Assembly (NCBI GenBank): GCA_030833445.1
Contig: JAURHD010000005.1
Location: 1-64,000, forward strand
DNA length: 64,000 nt
DNA from: Cephaloticoccus sp.
Lineage (GTDB): Bacteria > Verrucomicrobiota > Verrucomicrobiia > Opitutales > Opitutaceae
Direction: 5' to 3'
Under the pieces are notes generated by a model, which was not told the origin of the DNA, made no database searches, and saw only the letters and a program-made list of their open reading frames with translations. The number at the start of each line of letters is the position of its first letter. The first letter of the stretch is position 1. Positions 53,931-62,264 of the stretch are shown here, in pieces. The position numbers and the translations under genes are program-made.

Positions 53931-54200
53931 TCACATGGGCGACCCGATCCGCGGGTCGCCCATTGTCTTAATCGACACCGTCACCCAGATCGGGACATTT
54001 CCGTTTGCCGCCCACCCCACCGGCCGCGACGTCAAACGGAAATCTCTCGGGTCTGAAACGGAGAGATAGAGTGGATGCTTGAAATCCACCCGCAGCGTGC
54101 GCTTCGCGTCGCTGCTGCTTCCATCTACGGAAGCCCCGGCCAACCAGTTCAGTGTCACTCGCTGGCCGTTCTTATCCGCGACACTATATCCGAAAAACAA
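53931..54200 (-). CDS. Possible small antisense ORF between rpsO and pnp
   Basis: A reading frame of 89 codons runs opposite to rpsO and pnp through the spacer. I recognise no family. Its translation looks protein-like (VTLNWLAGASVDG, RTLRVDFKHPLYLSV, VPIWVTVSIK) and its third codon positions are clearly GC-rich, as in the real genes here. Against it: no ribosome site, no start context, its last codons lie in the rpsO hairpin, and the whole spacer is full of inverted repeats that could themselves produce GC bias. It may be a remnant of a gene or a chance frame. Confidence 0.3.
   Translation of the reverse strand: MFFGYSVADKNGQRVTLNWLAGASVDGSSSDAKRTLRVDFKHPLYLSVSDPRDFRLTSRPVGWAANGNVPIWVTVSIKTMGDPRIGSPM
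53935..53963 (+). terminator. Probable rpsO terminator or processing hairpin
   Basis: A perfect 12-base stem, ATGGGCGACCCG (53935-53946) with CGGGTCGCCCAT (53952-53963), has a 5-base loop and is followed by TGTCTTA. The T-tract is weak, so partial read-through into pnp is likely; the hairpin could also be an RNase III site, as in the E. coli rpsO-pnp spacer. Confidence 0.6.
53997..54185 (+). promoter_or_regulatory. Structured pnp leader with five inverted repeats
   Basis: Perfect repeats lie in order: ATTTCCGTTTG/CAAACGGAAAT (53997-54007 with 54033-54043), ATCTCTC/GAGAGAT (54042-54048 with 54061-54067), GTGGAT/ATCCAC (54071-54076 with 54084-54089), GCTTCC/GGAAGC (54117-54122 with 54129-54134) and AGTGTC/GACACT (54151-54156 with 54180-54185). 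The first two share two bases, so they compete slightly. In E. coli, RNase III cleavage of a pnp leader stem starts PNPase autoregulation; a similar role here is inferred. Confidence 0.55.
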
Positions 54201-54208
54201 AGTAAGTA

Positions 54209-56416
54209 ATGAAGCAGAAATATAACGTAACGGTCGCCGAACTCGGCATGACCTTCTCCACGGGCTCGATTGCCCAACTCGCCGGTGGCGCTGTCAATGT
54301 AAACGTAGGCGAGACCAATATCTTGGTCACTGCCTGTGCCGCCCAAACCATGCGTCCCGGTCAGGACTTCTTCCCCCTCACGGTGGACTATCGCGAAAAG
54401 TATGCCGCGGCCGGTCGTTTCCCCGGTGGCTATTTCAAGCGTGAAGGCCGGCCTTCCGAGAAGGAAATCCTCACCTCGCGTCTCTGTGACCGTCCTTGCC
54501 GCCCGCTCTTCCCCGAGGGTTTCCTCAATGAAGTGCAGATCATCGGTCAGCTGCTCTCCGCCGACCAGATCAACGATGCCGACATCTCCATGGTGAACGG
54601 TGCGTCCGCGGCCCTCGCCATCTCCGACATTCCGTGGGGCGGCCCGATCGCCTGCGTGCGCGTCGCTGAAATCGACGGCGAATTCGTCGCCAACCCGACC
54701 ATCGAGCAAATGTTCTCAAGTTCGCTCGACCTGATCTACGTCGGCACCGAAGCCGAAATGCTCATGATCGAAGGTTCGGCTGACCAGATCACCGAGGAGC
54801 GCTTCATCGAGGCGCTGGAGTTCGGCCAGAAGTCCATTCAGCCGATCATCAAGGCCATCAAGGAACTCGTCTCCCTCGCCGGCAAGCCCAAGGCGGTCTT
54901 CCCGCTCGTCAAGGCCACGCCGGAAGCCCGCGCCATCATCGAGCGCGTCGCCCCAGCCGACAAGGTCAGCGCCGCGATCTTTGGTTTCGAGAAGGCCGTC
55001 CGTTCCGCCAACATCAAGGCCCTCAAGGAAGAAGCCAAGGCCGCCCTTACGGCTGAGCTCGGCGCCGATAAGTTCACCGATGTTGATCTCAACATCGTGT
55101 TCGAGGATCTCCAATACAAGGCCTACCGCCAGACCGTGCTCGAGCGCGGCGTCCGCGCCGACAAGCGCGATGCCAAGTCGCTGCGCCCTCTCGAGGCCCA
55201 GGTTGGCGTCCTCCCCCGCGTTCATGGTTCCGCCATGTTCCAGCGCGGTGACACCCAGAACATCGCCATCACGACCCTCGGGCCGACCAAGGAAGCCCAA
55301 CATCTCGACGCCCTCACCGGCGGCGTGACTTCCAAGTCGTTCCTCCTCCACTACAACTTCCCTCCGTTCTCCGTTGGCGAAGCCGGCCGTTTCATCGGTC
55401 CCGGCCGTCGCGAAATCGGTCACGGCGCCCTCGCCGAGCGTTCGCTCGTGCCAGTGCTGCCTCCGGAAGATGTGTTCCCGTATTCCATCCGCGTCGTCTC
55501 CGAGATCATGGCCTCCAACGGCTCGACCTCGATGGCTTCGATCTGCGGCGGTTGCTTGTCCCTCATGGACGCCGGTGTGCCGATCATCGCACCCGTCGCC
55601 GGCATCAGCTGCGGCTTGATGACTTCCAACAAGGACGACGGCTCCATCGACAAGTGGGTCACCATCACCGACATCCTCGGTGAAGAAGATCATTTCGGCG
55701 ATATGGACTTCAAGCTCGCCGGCACGACCAAGGGCATCACGGGCTTCCAGCTCGACCTTAAGATCAAGGGCCTGCCTTTCGAGATCGCCAAGACCGCGAT
55801 CTTCCAAGCTCGCGACGCCCGCGTCGAAATCCTCAAGACGATGTTGGCTGCCCTCCCGGCGCCCCGCACCGACCTGTCGACCTACGCTCCCCGCATCCAG
55901 ACGATCCAGATCAATCCGGAAAAGATCGGTCTGCTCATCGGCCCCGGTGGCAAGACGATCCGTCGCATCACCGAGACGACCGGCGCCCAAGTGGACATCT
56001 CCGACGACGATTCCGGCAAGGTCTTCATCTACTCGAACAATGCCGACGCCATGAACCGCGCCGTGCAGGAAATCGACGCCCTCTGCGGCGGCGGTTCCCA
56101 GATCGAGGACGGCAAGATCTACACCGGCCGCGTCACCGGCGTGAAGGACTTCGGCGCTTTCGTCGAGTGTCTGCCCGGCAAGGAAGGCCTCGTGCACATC
56201 TCCGAGCTGGCTGACTTCCGGGTCCGCCGCACCGAGGATGTCGTCAAGGTCGGCGATTCCATCACGGTCAAGTGCATCGGCATCGACGAGCGTTCCGGCA
56301 AGGTTCGCCTCAGCCGCAAGGCTGCGATGGCCGAGATCGAGGCGCAAAAGCCGGCCGCTGAAGCGGCTGCTCCTGCCGCTGAGGAAGCAACGAGCGAAGA
56401 GTCCAAGTCCGAATAA
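54209..56416 (+). CDS. pnp: Polyribonucleotide nucleotidyltransferase (PNPase)
   Basis: PNPase degrades RNA from the 3' end using phosphate and is a trimer, often in the degradosome. It has 735 aa. Order of domains: RNase PH 1 ([38 protein letters not shown]), a helical linker, RNase PH 2 ([19 protein letters not shown], the phosphate-binding region, and [18 protein letters not shown] with catalytic acidic residues), KH domain ([20 protein letters not shown]) and S1 domain ([32 protein letters not shown]). An Ala/Glu-rich tail of about 25 residues ends the protein. The codons are strongly biased, as expected of a highly expressed gene. There is no clear Shine-Dalgarno sequence before the ATG. 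Confidence 0.98.
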   Translation: MKQKYNVTVAELGMTFSTGSIAQLAGGAVNVNVGETNILVTACAAQTMRPGQDFFPLTVDYREKYAAAGRFPGGYFKREGRPSEKEILTSRLCDRPCRPLFPEGFLNEVQIIGQLLSADQINDADISMVNGASAALAISDIPWGGPIACVRVAEIDGEFVANPTIEQMFSSSLDLIYVGTEAEMLMIEGSADQITEERFIEALEFGQKSIQPIIKAIKELVSLAGKPKAVFPLVKATPEARAIIERVAPADKVSAAIFGFEKAVRSANIKALKEEAKAALTAELGADKFTDVDLNIVFEDLQYKAYRQTVLERGVRADKRDAKSLRPLEAQVGVLPRVHGSAMFQRGDTQNIAITTLGPTKEAQHLDALTGGVTSKSFLLHYNFPPFSVGEAGRFIGPGRREIGHGALAERSLVPVLPPEDVFPYSIRVVSEIMASNGSTSMASICGGCLSLMDAGVPIIAPVAGISCGLMTSNKDDGSIDKWVTITDILGEEDHFGDMDFKLAGTTKGITGFQLDLKIKGLPFEIAKTAIFQARDARVEILKTMLAALPAPRTDLSTYAPRIQTIQINPEKIGLLIGPGGKTIRRITETTGAQVDISDDDSGKVFIYSNNADAMNRAVQEIDALCGGGSQIEDGKIYTGRVTGVKDFGAFVECLPGKEGLVHISELADFRVRRTEDVVKVGDSITVKCIGIDERSGKVRLSRKAAMAEIEAQKPAAEAAAPAAEEATSEESKSE

Positions 56417-56437
56417 ACCGGACTAACCTCCCCTCTC

Positions 56438-56466
56438 AAAGCCGCGACTCAAGTCGCGGCTTTTTT
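56438..56466 (+). terminator. Intrinsic terminator of pnp
   Basis: The stem AAAGCCGCGAC pairs with GTCGCGGCTTT around a TCAA loop and runs straight into a run of Ts (to 56466). It lies 21 bases after the pnp stop, a textbook rho-independent terminator, and it separates pnp from surE. Confidence 0.95.
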
Positions 56467-56531
56467 ATTGGTTTCAGATGAAGGCGAAAAAAGACCTGAC
56501 AGCATGGGTTGGAGTGCGAGACTCGCACTCC

Positions 56532-57308
56532 ATGAAGCTACTGGTTACCAACGACGACGGCATTGATTCCCTTTTTCTGCACGAACTCTGCGCCGCACTA
56601 CAACGCGCCGGTCATGAGATTTACGTTGTCGCCCCGGCTACGGAGCAAAGCTGGACCGGTGCCTCGAAGACCCGCAATCGCGCGGTGAAGTCGAGTGCAG
56701 TAGATCGTCATCTGGGCTGCCCCACCTGGACCGCGGATGGCACTCCGAGCGACTGTGTAAACATTGCCTTGGGCCATTTGTTGCCTACCAAGGTCGACGC
56801 CGTGGTCAGTGGCATCAATGTCGGCTACAACTGCTCCCTCGCCTTCATCATCGCCAGCGGCACCGTCGCCGGTGCTTGGGAAGGCGCCTTGCATGGTCTG
56901 CCGGCACTGGCGGTTTCGCAGGATGTGTCCGAGGAAGTCTACGTGCATCTCAAGGAACGCGGAGGGGTGCCCGATGGGCAGTTGCTCGAAACACTCAAGG
57001 TATCAGCAGAACACGCCGCCCGGCTCGCCGGGGAACTCCTCCCCGCCACCCCACCGAAAAGCTTTACGGTCCATAATGTGAATTTCCCATTTCCCTGTCG
57101 GCGGGATACAGAAACAAAAGCCACCGTCCCGGCGCATTTCTTCATGCCGGGATTGTTCAGTCCGGCGAATGATGACGGCACGCATCACTTGGTTTGGACC
57201 GCGGGAGAAGATGTTTCACCGAAGGAGCCGCTCACTGATCTCGCCTGCGTCGCCGCGCAGCACATCAGCCACAGTATATTGGACTACCGTAAACTGGGTC
57301 AGGTTTGA
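56532..57308 (+). CDS. surE: 5'/3'-nucleotidase SurE
   Basis: SurE hydrolyses nucleoside monophosphates and short polyphosphates; it is a metal-dependent phosphatase. The start at 56532 puts the metal-binding D8-D9 pair in MKLLVTNDDGID at its usual place; the frame is open from 56478, but that extension is unlike the family. It has 258 aa. Also present are VVAPATEQSWTGASKT with the metal-ligand Ser, TADGTPSDCVNIALGHL and VVSGINVGYN with the conserved Asn96. The C-terminal part is typical of the family. It is read after the pnp terminator, so it must have its own promoter, which I could not pick out. Confidence 0.95.
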   Translation: MKLLVTNDDGIDSLFLHELCAALQRAGHEIYVVAPATEQSWTGASKTRNRAVKSSAVDRHLGCPTWTADGTPSDCVNIALGHLLPTKVDAVVSGINVGYNCSLAFIIASGTVAGAWEGALHGLPALAVSQDVSEEVYVHLKERGGVPDGQLLETLKVSAEHAARLAGELLPATPPKSFTVHNVNFPFPCRRDTETKATVPAHFFMPGLFSPANDDGTHHLVWTAGEDVSPKEPLTDLACVAAQHISHSILDYRKLGQV

Positions 57309-57314
57309 ACCCAG

Positions 57315-57890
57315 TCAGCGCACCAACGAAAAGCCGAAGCGATAAGCGGTCGTATCAACGTTGTAGTCGCGCAGACTTTCACCGTAGCCGTTCCAATATT
57401 GGAAAAGCACGTAGGTGGCGAAATCGAACATCCGGTCAAATTTGACGGGATAGGTAAAATCCAGCTGCAGGCTGCCTTTGTCGCCGTCTCGGCCCAATCG
57501 GCTGATGAGCGAAAGGGCCGCACCATCGTTACGTCCAATCACCGCAAAGAGCTCAACATTGCCGCGGTAGTCCTCAATATTGGGATTATTCGATAAATCG
57601 GATATCCGCAGGGAAAGTCGAGGTGCGAGCACAAGATTCCAACCGTCCAGTCGGCCAAAGGCAAAGCCAGGACGGAAATACAGGGTATTGATACTGCGAG
57701 AAGCCGGGCCGGATTGACCATTGGATTCATGTCGCAGTCCAACTTGGTAGCCAATCCACTTCATCCCTCCCGGCGATTCAGGATCGAGCACACTCTGTGA
57801 TTCGAACATCAACTCCGGTTGATAAGTAGTATCATAGAACGGACTCGAATCCTCATTCAGTTCCCACAGAGACCGCTGGGTGTAGGCAAA
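57315..57890 (-). pseudogene. pldA: Outer-membrane phospholipase A1, C-terminal part (frameshifted)
   Basis: This is the distal part of an OMPLA-type barrel. The active-site segment is GLRHESNGQSGPASRSINTLY, matching the GLxHQSNGRS..SRSWNRLY of E. coli OMPLA, so the catalytic His, Ser and Asn are all present. In this frame the protein upstream of the start codon at 57812 reads on as FAYTQRSLWEL, then SSPFYDTTYQPEL, which is exactly the expected OMPLA sequence and joins to the N-terminal part in another frame. The break lies at the TTT (AAA on the plus strand) at 57888-57890, where one base appears to be missing. The barrel ends in TTAYRFGFSLVR. Confidence 0.85.
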
Positions 57891-58507
57891 TACAGTCCAC
57901 GCAGAGCGGGTAACCGTTCCCCCAGTGCCGCCTGTTGACCCAGCACCCGGTATTTAAAACTGAACTGGAATTTCGCCGCCTGATCTGCGTCCCCATAGAC
58001 AAAGTAACTTGGCTCGTGAGCACTGAAACGTCCCGCAAAAGCACGCTTTATTGCTACCTCGGCCGTGTGCTGGGGCACAAAATTCGTCAGCGGCGCCTTT
58101 ACCTGGGCATGCGGGGAAAGGTCCTTGGCTACTTCCAAGGATACACGCGCCAAGACCGGACTTCTAATTTCCAACACCAACCTGCCTTTAGCCGCAGAAG
58201 GCAGTTCCATCAGGAATTCCCTTACGGCAAACCCACCGGGAATGATGGACATTGGCCCACCCATCGCCGGGGCATTGAGGCGCACCTTCCATTTATCCGT
58301 CCCGTCCGACAACTCACCTTCGAGGGTTTCATCCACCGTCAGGACCGTCTCTGTCTTACCCGGATTTAATATGAGCAGGTTCAAACTGACGGCGGCACCA
58401 GTCGCGACTGGCTCAGGAGGGGCGACCAAGTTAAACACCACAGCCTTGAGCGGCAGACCCAGTAACAGTGCCCCTAAAAATAGTATCTGTCTAAAATGAT
58501 GCCGCAT
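57857..58507 (-). pseudogene. pldA: Outer-membrane phospholipase A1, N-terminal part (frameshifted)
   Basis: This is the proximal part, starting with the ATG at 58507. It has a signal peptide (HHFRQILFLGALLLGLPLKA), then about 120 residues of Ig-like beta structure (VSLNLLILNPGKTETVLTVD), then the beginning of the OMPLA barrel: FSAHEPSYFVYGDADQAAKFQ, FSFKYRVLG. It then goes out of frame at GLYLPTPSGLCGN and stops at 57857. OMPLA hydrolyses phospholipids at the outer leaflet when the membrane is disturbed. An N-terminal beta domain before the barrel is common in family members from diverse bacteria. Adding one T at 57888-57890 would give a gene of about 398 residues. Confidence 0.85.
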
Positions 58508-58618
58508 ACCGTAGCTCGGCAGAAAGCACATCCTGAGCCAAGAGCCATATGCGGATGTGACGGCAATCCTTCAGGTATTCTTTGCCAATCAAACGTTTTG
58601 TGATTCTGTCATTCCTTC

Positions 58619-59620
58619 ATGATCGAAGTCGAAAATCTTACCCGCGTTTTCCGAACCTACAAGAAACAGCCCGGTTTCTGGGGCGGCGTGAAAGGTTTGT
58701 TCAAGCGGGAGTTCGAGGAGACGGCGGCTGCCCGCGACATCTCATTCTCCATCCAGGAAGGCGAATTTGTCGGTTTTCTCGGACCCAATGGCGCGGGTAA
58801 AACGACCACTTTGAAAATGCTTTCCGGGTTGATTTACCCGACGAGCGGCAGGGCCACCGTGGCGGGATTCGATCCGACGAAACGCGAATCCGCCTACCGC
58901 AGGATTTTCGCCCTCGTGCTTGGTCAGAAAAACCAGCTCTGGTGGGATCTGCCCGCGATCGAATCCTTCAATCTGTTGCGGGCCATCTATGCGCTGCCGA
59001 CCGAGCAGTTCCAGAGCACGCTGGACGAATTGGTCGATCTGCTGGATGTGCGGGCCAAACTCAACGTGATGGTTCGGGAACTATCCCTCGGCGAGCGGAT
59101 GAAGATGGAATTGATCGCCGCCCTACTCCACCGGCCGCGGGTGTTGTTTCTGGATGAGCCCACCATCGGACTCGATGTCATTTCCCAAAGGGCGGTGCGT
59201 AACTTTCTGCGTGAATACAATCGCAAGCATCGGGTTACCATTCTGCTGACGAGTCACTACATGGCCGACATCAAGGAGCTCTGCGAACGGGTCGTCGTGA
59301 TCCACAAGGGCAGCAAAATCTACGATGGTGCGTTGGACCGCCTGGAAAGCAGCTCAGGCAGCCGGAAAAAGATCATCAAATTTTTGCCCGACATCACGGC
59401 TCAAACTGAGGCCACGCTGTCGGCATTTCCCGAAAACTGGCAATCGAAGCACGGTGAGACGACCCGGGACGACGAAGGCAAGTTCACCATCAAAGTGCCC
59501 ACCGACAAAGTCGTCGCGGTTTCCCAGGAAATCCTGACCGCCGGGCCGGTGGCTGATATCACAATCGAGGACATCCCACTGGAGGACGTGATCGCCGAAC
59601 TCTTCAGCGCCCAAATCTAA
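58619..59620 (+). CDS. ABC-2 type transporter ATP-binding protein
   Basis: This cytoplasmic ATPase of 333 aa belongs to the DrrA/CcmA-like ABC-2 family. The N-terminus has an extra loop (KQPGFWGGVKGLFKREFEE) between the first strands. Walker A is GPNGAGKTT (55-63), the Q-loop is LGQKNQLWWDLPA, the signature is REDLSLGERMKMEL-like, reading ELSLGERMKMEL, and Walker B is VLFLDEPTIGLD. The C-terminal 90 residues form an extension seen in ABC-2 ATPases. The family normally sits next to one or two ABC-2 permease genes, but here both neighbours are unrelated genes on the minus strand, so its permease is encoded elsewhere. Confidence 0.9.
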   Translation: MIEVENLTRVFRTYKKQPGFWGGVKGLFKREFEETAAARDISFSIQEGEFVGFLGPNGAGKTTTLKMLSGLIYPTSGRATVAGFDPTKRESAYRRIFALVLGQKNQLWWDLPAIESFNLLRAIYALPTEQFQSTLDELVDLLDVRAKLNVMVRELSLGERMKMELIAALLHRPRVLFLDEPTIGLDVISQRAVRNFLREYNRKHRVTILLTSHYMADIKELCERVVVIHKGSKIYDGALDRLESSSGSRKKIIKFLPDITAQTEATLSAFPENWQSKHGETTRDDEGKFTIKVPTDKVVAVSQEILTAGPVADITIEDIPLEDVIAELFSAQI

Positions 59621-59623
59621 TAT

Positions 59624-60478
59624 CTAGTTCAGGTCGTCTGCCGGCAACTCAGGCTTACGCCAATCCGGGAGCAACTGACCCATCAAGGCGACCAGCCCAT
59701 CCACCGCCATTTGGGTCGAGGCGAGCAGATCCGCCCGATTGCAACCAGCATCGACGGTTACCCAACTCAATTCATCGGCCGTCAGCAGTTGTTCCACATG
59801 TCGGCCGAGTCCGAACGACGGCAGAGGTTGACCCTGGCGTAACCGTAGTTCGCGGAGCAGGCGAAAATTTGTCTCCACCAAGGAGCGATGCAGCAGGTGT
59901 TGGGCGGCACGGATCTCGGTTCGTCGCAGCTTCTGCCGGATCCAGATACTATCTACCAATGCGCTGGCCGCGAGGTTGGCCAGCTCGCTATCGCTCAACC
60001 GCACCCCGGCATAGTCAGCCTGCACGGCGGCATAAAAGCCTCCCCACGAGTGCTCTCCTTTCACCATTCGGTAGCCATTCTGCAGGCAGGTCTTCAATTC
60101 ATTGAGTGCCGTGCGCAGTCGCAGGCTGTGACGTTGCAGCCGCAACGTGTGGCCCCACTTGGCCAGGCGAAAATCCATCAATGGCACCAGCACCAAATCA
60201 ATTTGTCCGCTGGCAAACACCACTGTCAGTTTTTGCACCCCGCCGGAAGCGGGTCGCAGTGTTTGAAGCAGAAATTTTTGCCCCGGGATCAGGCTACTCC
60301 AGTCCAACTGACGGACCAAACCGGGATTGGAAAGTATCACATGAAAATCATAGTCTGACCAATCATCCGCCTGGGTCACCGGGGACTGTGCGGCCTTGGA
60401 CCCAAACAGCGCGGCGGCATGCACCGTGGGCTCAGCCTGCAGCCAATGCACGACTCCCTCATATAGTGGTCTGCTCAT
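59624..60478 (-). CDS. Nucleotidyltransferase-fold protein
   Basis: This protein has 284 aa. The N-terminal domain has AAALFGSKAA (22-31) and WSDYDFHVIL (40-49), the G-S and D-x-D pair of the pol-beta type nucleotidyltransferase fold, as in aminoglycoside adenylyltransferases. A long helical C-terminal half follows. The overall form is like the aminoglycoside 6-adenylyltransferase or streptomycin-type enzymes, but no resistance role can be shown from sequence, and many members have unknown substrates. It lies between the ABC ATPase (convergent, 3 bases apart) and the kinase gene pair, with 7 bases before the latter, so it may be co-transcribed with them. Confidence 0.72.
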   Translation of the reverse strand: MSRPLYEGVVHWLQAEPTVHAAALFGSKAAQSPVTQADDWSDYDFHVILSNPGLVRQLDWSSLIPGQKFLLQTLRPASGGVQKLTVVFASGQIDLVLVPLMDFRLAKWGHTLRLQRHSLRLRTALNELKTCLQNGYRMVKGEHSWGGFYAAVQADYAGVRLSDSELANLAASALVDSIWIRQKLRRTEIRAAQHLLHRSLVETNFRLLRELRLRQGQPLPSFGLGRHVEQLLTADELSWVTVDAGCNRADLLASTQMAVDGLVALMGQLLPDWRKPELPADDLN

Positions 60479-60485
60479 CGCGCGA

Positions 60486-62264
60486 TTAACAGGCCCGGAT
60501 GGAGATCAAAATCTCAGTGCCCTGAATGCCTGGGCCGGCATGAATTTCACCCCGGTGTAGTCGGATTATTTCCTTGGCAATAAACACGGCAATCCGGCCC
60601 TGATTCGGAACTTCACCTTCCGCCGGTTCAGGCAGAATTCCTTCCAACTCCAAATTGCGGCCTTTGATGGAAATCAATGCCGTCAACTCATCCTCCGACC
60701 CGGTGGATCGCAACTGTAACGCCAGATTGCTATCCGAACGTCCGGTCTGATTTTCAGCCAAGGTATCGATCAGCGAGGAGAGGGCAAATTCCAGCAAATA
60801 CGCGGCGACCGGCAGACGGACTGCATCAGGCACCACCTCTACCTCCACTTGGCAGGCGCTACCCACCAGTTTCATCAGGTCCCGCATATCCGTCTCGACG
60901 GGTTCAATCTCATCCAGATTCTGCATCATGCCGAGACGCTTATGGAGTCGTTCCAGACTGCCGATATCTGCCTTGAGCGTCTTGATCATTTCATCCGACA
61001 GCTTCTGATCCGTTACCTGACGGAAGGTGGCCAGGGAAACCAAGGCATTACCCAGCTCATGACTGAGAGTCAGCGCCAGTTCACGCAGGACACTCCGTCG
61101 CTCCTCCCGGCTCCTTAAGACGGCATCGTGCACCTGTGAGCTGGCCTCCTCCCAAAAGGCCCAAATGCCACCGGTTTCACTGATCAAACCCGCACTGGCC
61201 CGGAATGGTTGATCTGACAACGGTGACACCCGGCAGACTTCGCGGGAACGTCGCACCCGGCCAATCAAATCCCGCACGACCAGCGGCACGTGGCGCGGCA
61301 CTGTCTCGCCGGCAGCCAGTAATAATGTGCTGGGGAGATATTTTGCCCCCAAGGCCGACTGTTCGCTGAGCTGGGTCAAACGGCCGAGTTGACTCGAACG
61401 GGCCAGAAAGTGGCGCAGCAAGCGGGCGAAAAACACCGCCCGGGTGCGATCGTTGTCTTCATAAGCCTGCCCGTCATTGCGCACCCCCAAGGCAATCAGA
61501 CCCAGGAGCCGGCCGTTGTCATGGATTGGCACCAAGAGACGCGCACCCCACATTGCCAGTCGGTTGCGCACGGCTAGTTCTGCAACGGGATCAGCCGGGC
61601 TGTCCCAATTGGTGCCATCGATCACAACCGGATGCGTTTCCAAAAAGCTCACCAAAGGATCATCTAGGCCAAAAAATGAGGTGCCCCGATCAGCCCGAAA
61701 ACCATCCGATTCCCGCAGGAAGAATACCGCATGGGAGGCGTGCAACAATTGGCGGGAGGCGCGGCGAAATTCCGCAATCAAACGATCCCGCGTGTCGAGA
61801 TTCTCCACTGCCCCTTCAAGAAAATCCCACAACTCGGCCGCATCCGCCGCCGGGGCCACCCGCGGGGACGGTTTGGGTGTTTCGTTGCGCCGGTTTTTCT
61901 CCAGCAGAATTTCCACCATGGACTGCTTCTCGGCCAATTCTTCCATGATATCCAAATAGGCCCGCAAATGACGGGCACTATCGTCATAGGAAAGGAAAAC
62001 CTTACCCCGTTGGGCCAACCGCGCCTGTTCATACGGCAGACTACGGGGCTCCCCGACATAAATGGTCGGATAATTCGTGAGGAACTGTGGCAGTTGATTT
62101 TCCGCCGCGGCATCCAGCACCACCACCGCGGAAAATCCCGGACGGGATCCACCCATGAAACTCTGGGGATTCAACCGCACCACCGACCGCCCGTCAGGAA
62201 TCTGCTTTTCCCACGCCGCAGCCAAGTCGTCATCGGCGGTGGCTAGAATCAGGAGGCTTGGCAT
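60486..62264 (-). CDS. GAF-domain sensor protein, histidine-kinase-like with degenerate ATPase
   Basis: This protein has 592 aa. Residues 1-105 look like a receiver-fold module but without the expected phosphoacceptor Asp pattern (LLILATADDDLAAAWE, AVVVLDAAAE). A GAF domain lies at about 150-290 (LLVPIHDNGRLLGLIALGV). The dimerisation H-box reads LALTLSHELGNALVSL with His402. The ATP-binding part is abnormal: no N-box Asn, no D-x-G-x-G motif, and GRIAVFIAKEIIRLHRGEI in place of the G2 box. It could still dimerise but probably cannot bind ATP normally. Its start overlaps the end of the intact kinase gene by 16 bases, suggesting that the two products work together. Confidence 0.82.
   Translation of the reverse strand: MPSLLILATADDDLAAAWEKQIPDGRSVVRLNPQSFMGGSRPGFSAVVVLDAAAENQLPQFLTNYPTIYVGEPRSLPYEQARLAQRGKVFLSYDDSARHLRAYLDIMEELAEKQSMVEILLEKNRRNETPKPSPRVAPAADAAELWDFLEGAVENLDTRDRLIAEFRRASRQLLHASHAVFFLRESDGFRADRGTSFFGLDDPLVSFLETHPVVIDGTNWDSPADPVAELAVRNRLAMWGARLLVPIHDNGRLLGLIALGVRNDGQAYEDNDRTRAVFFARLLRHFLARSSQLGRLTQLSEQSALGAKYLPSTLLLAAGETVPRHVPLVVRDLIGRVRRSREVCRVSPLSDQPFRASAGLISETGGIWAFWEEASSQVHDAVLRSREERRSVLRELALTLSHELGNALVSLATFRQVTDQKLSDEMIKTLKADIGSLERLHKRLGMMQNLDEIEPVETDMRDLMKLVGSACQVEVEVVPDAVRLPVAAYLLEFALSSLIDTLAENQTGRSDSNLALQLRSTGSEDELTALISIKGRNLELEGILPEPAEGEVPNQGRIAVFIAKEIIRLHRGEIHAGPGIQGTEILISIRAC

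Noticed and set aside
54716-56347. A 543-codon frame on the minus strand inside pnp
   Set aside because: It is the mirror of the strongly biased pnp codons. Its translation is Asp/Gly/Leu/Glu-rich without domains, and PNPase on the plus strand is certain.
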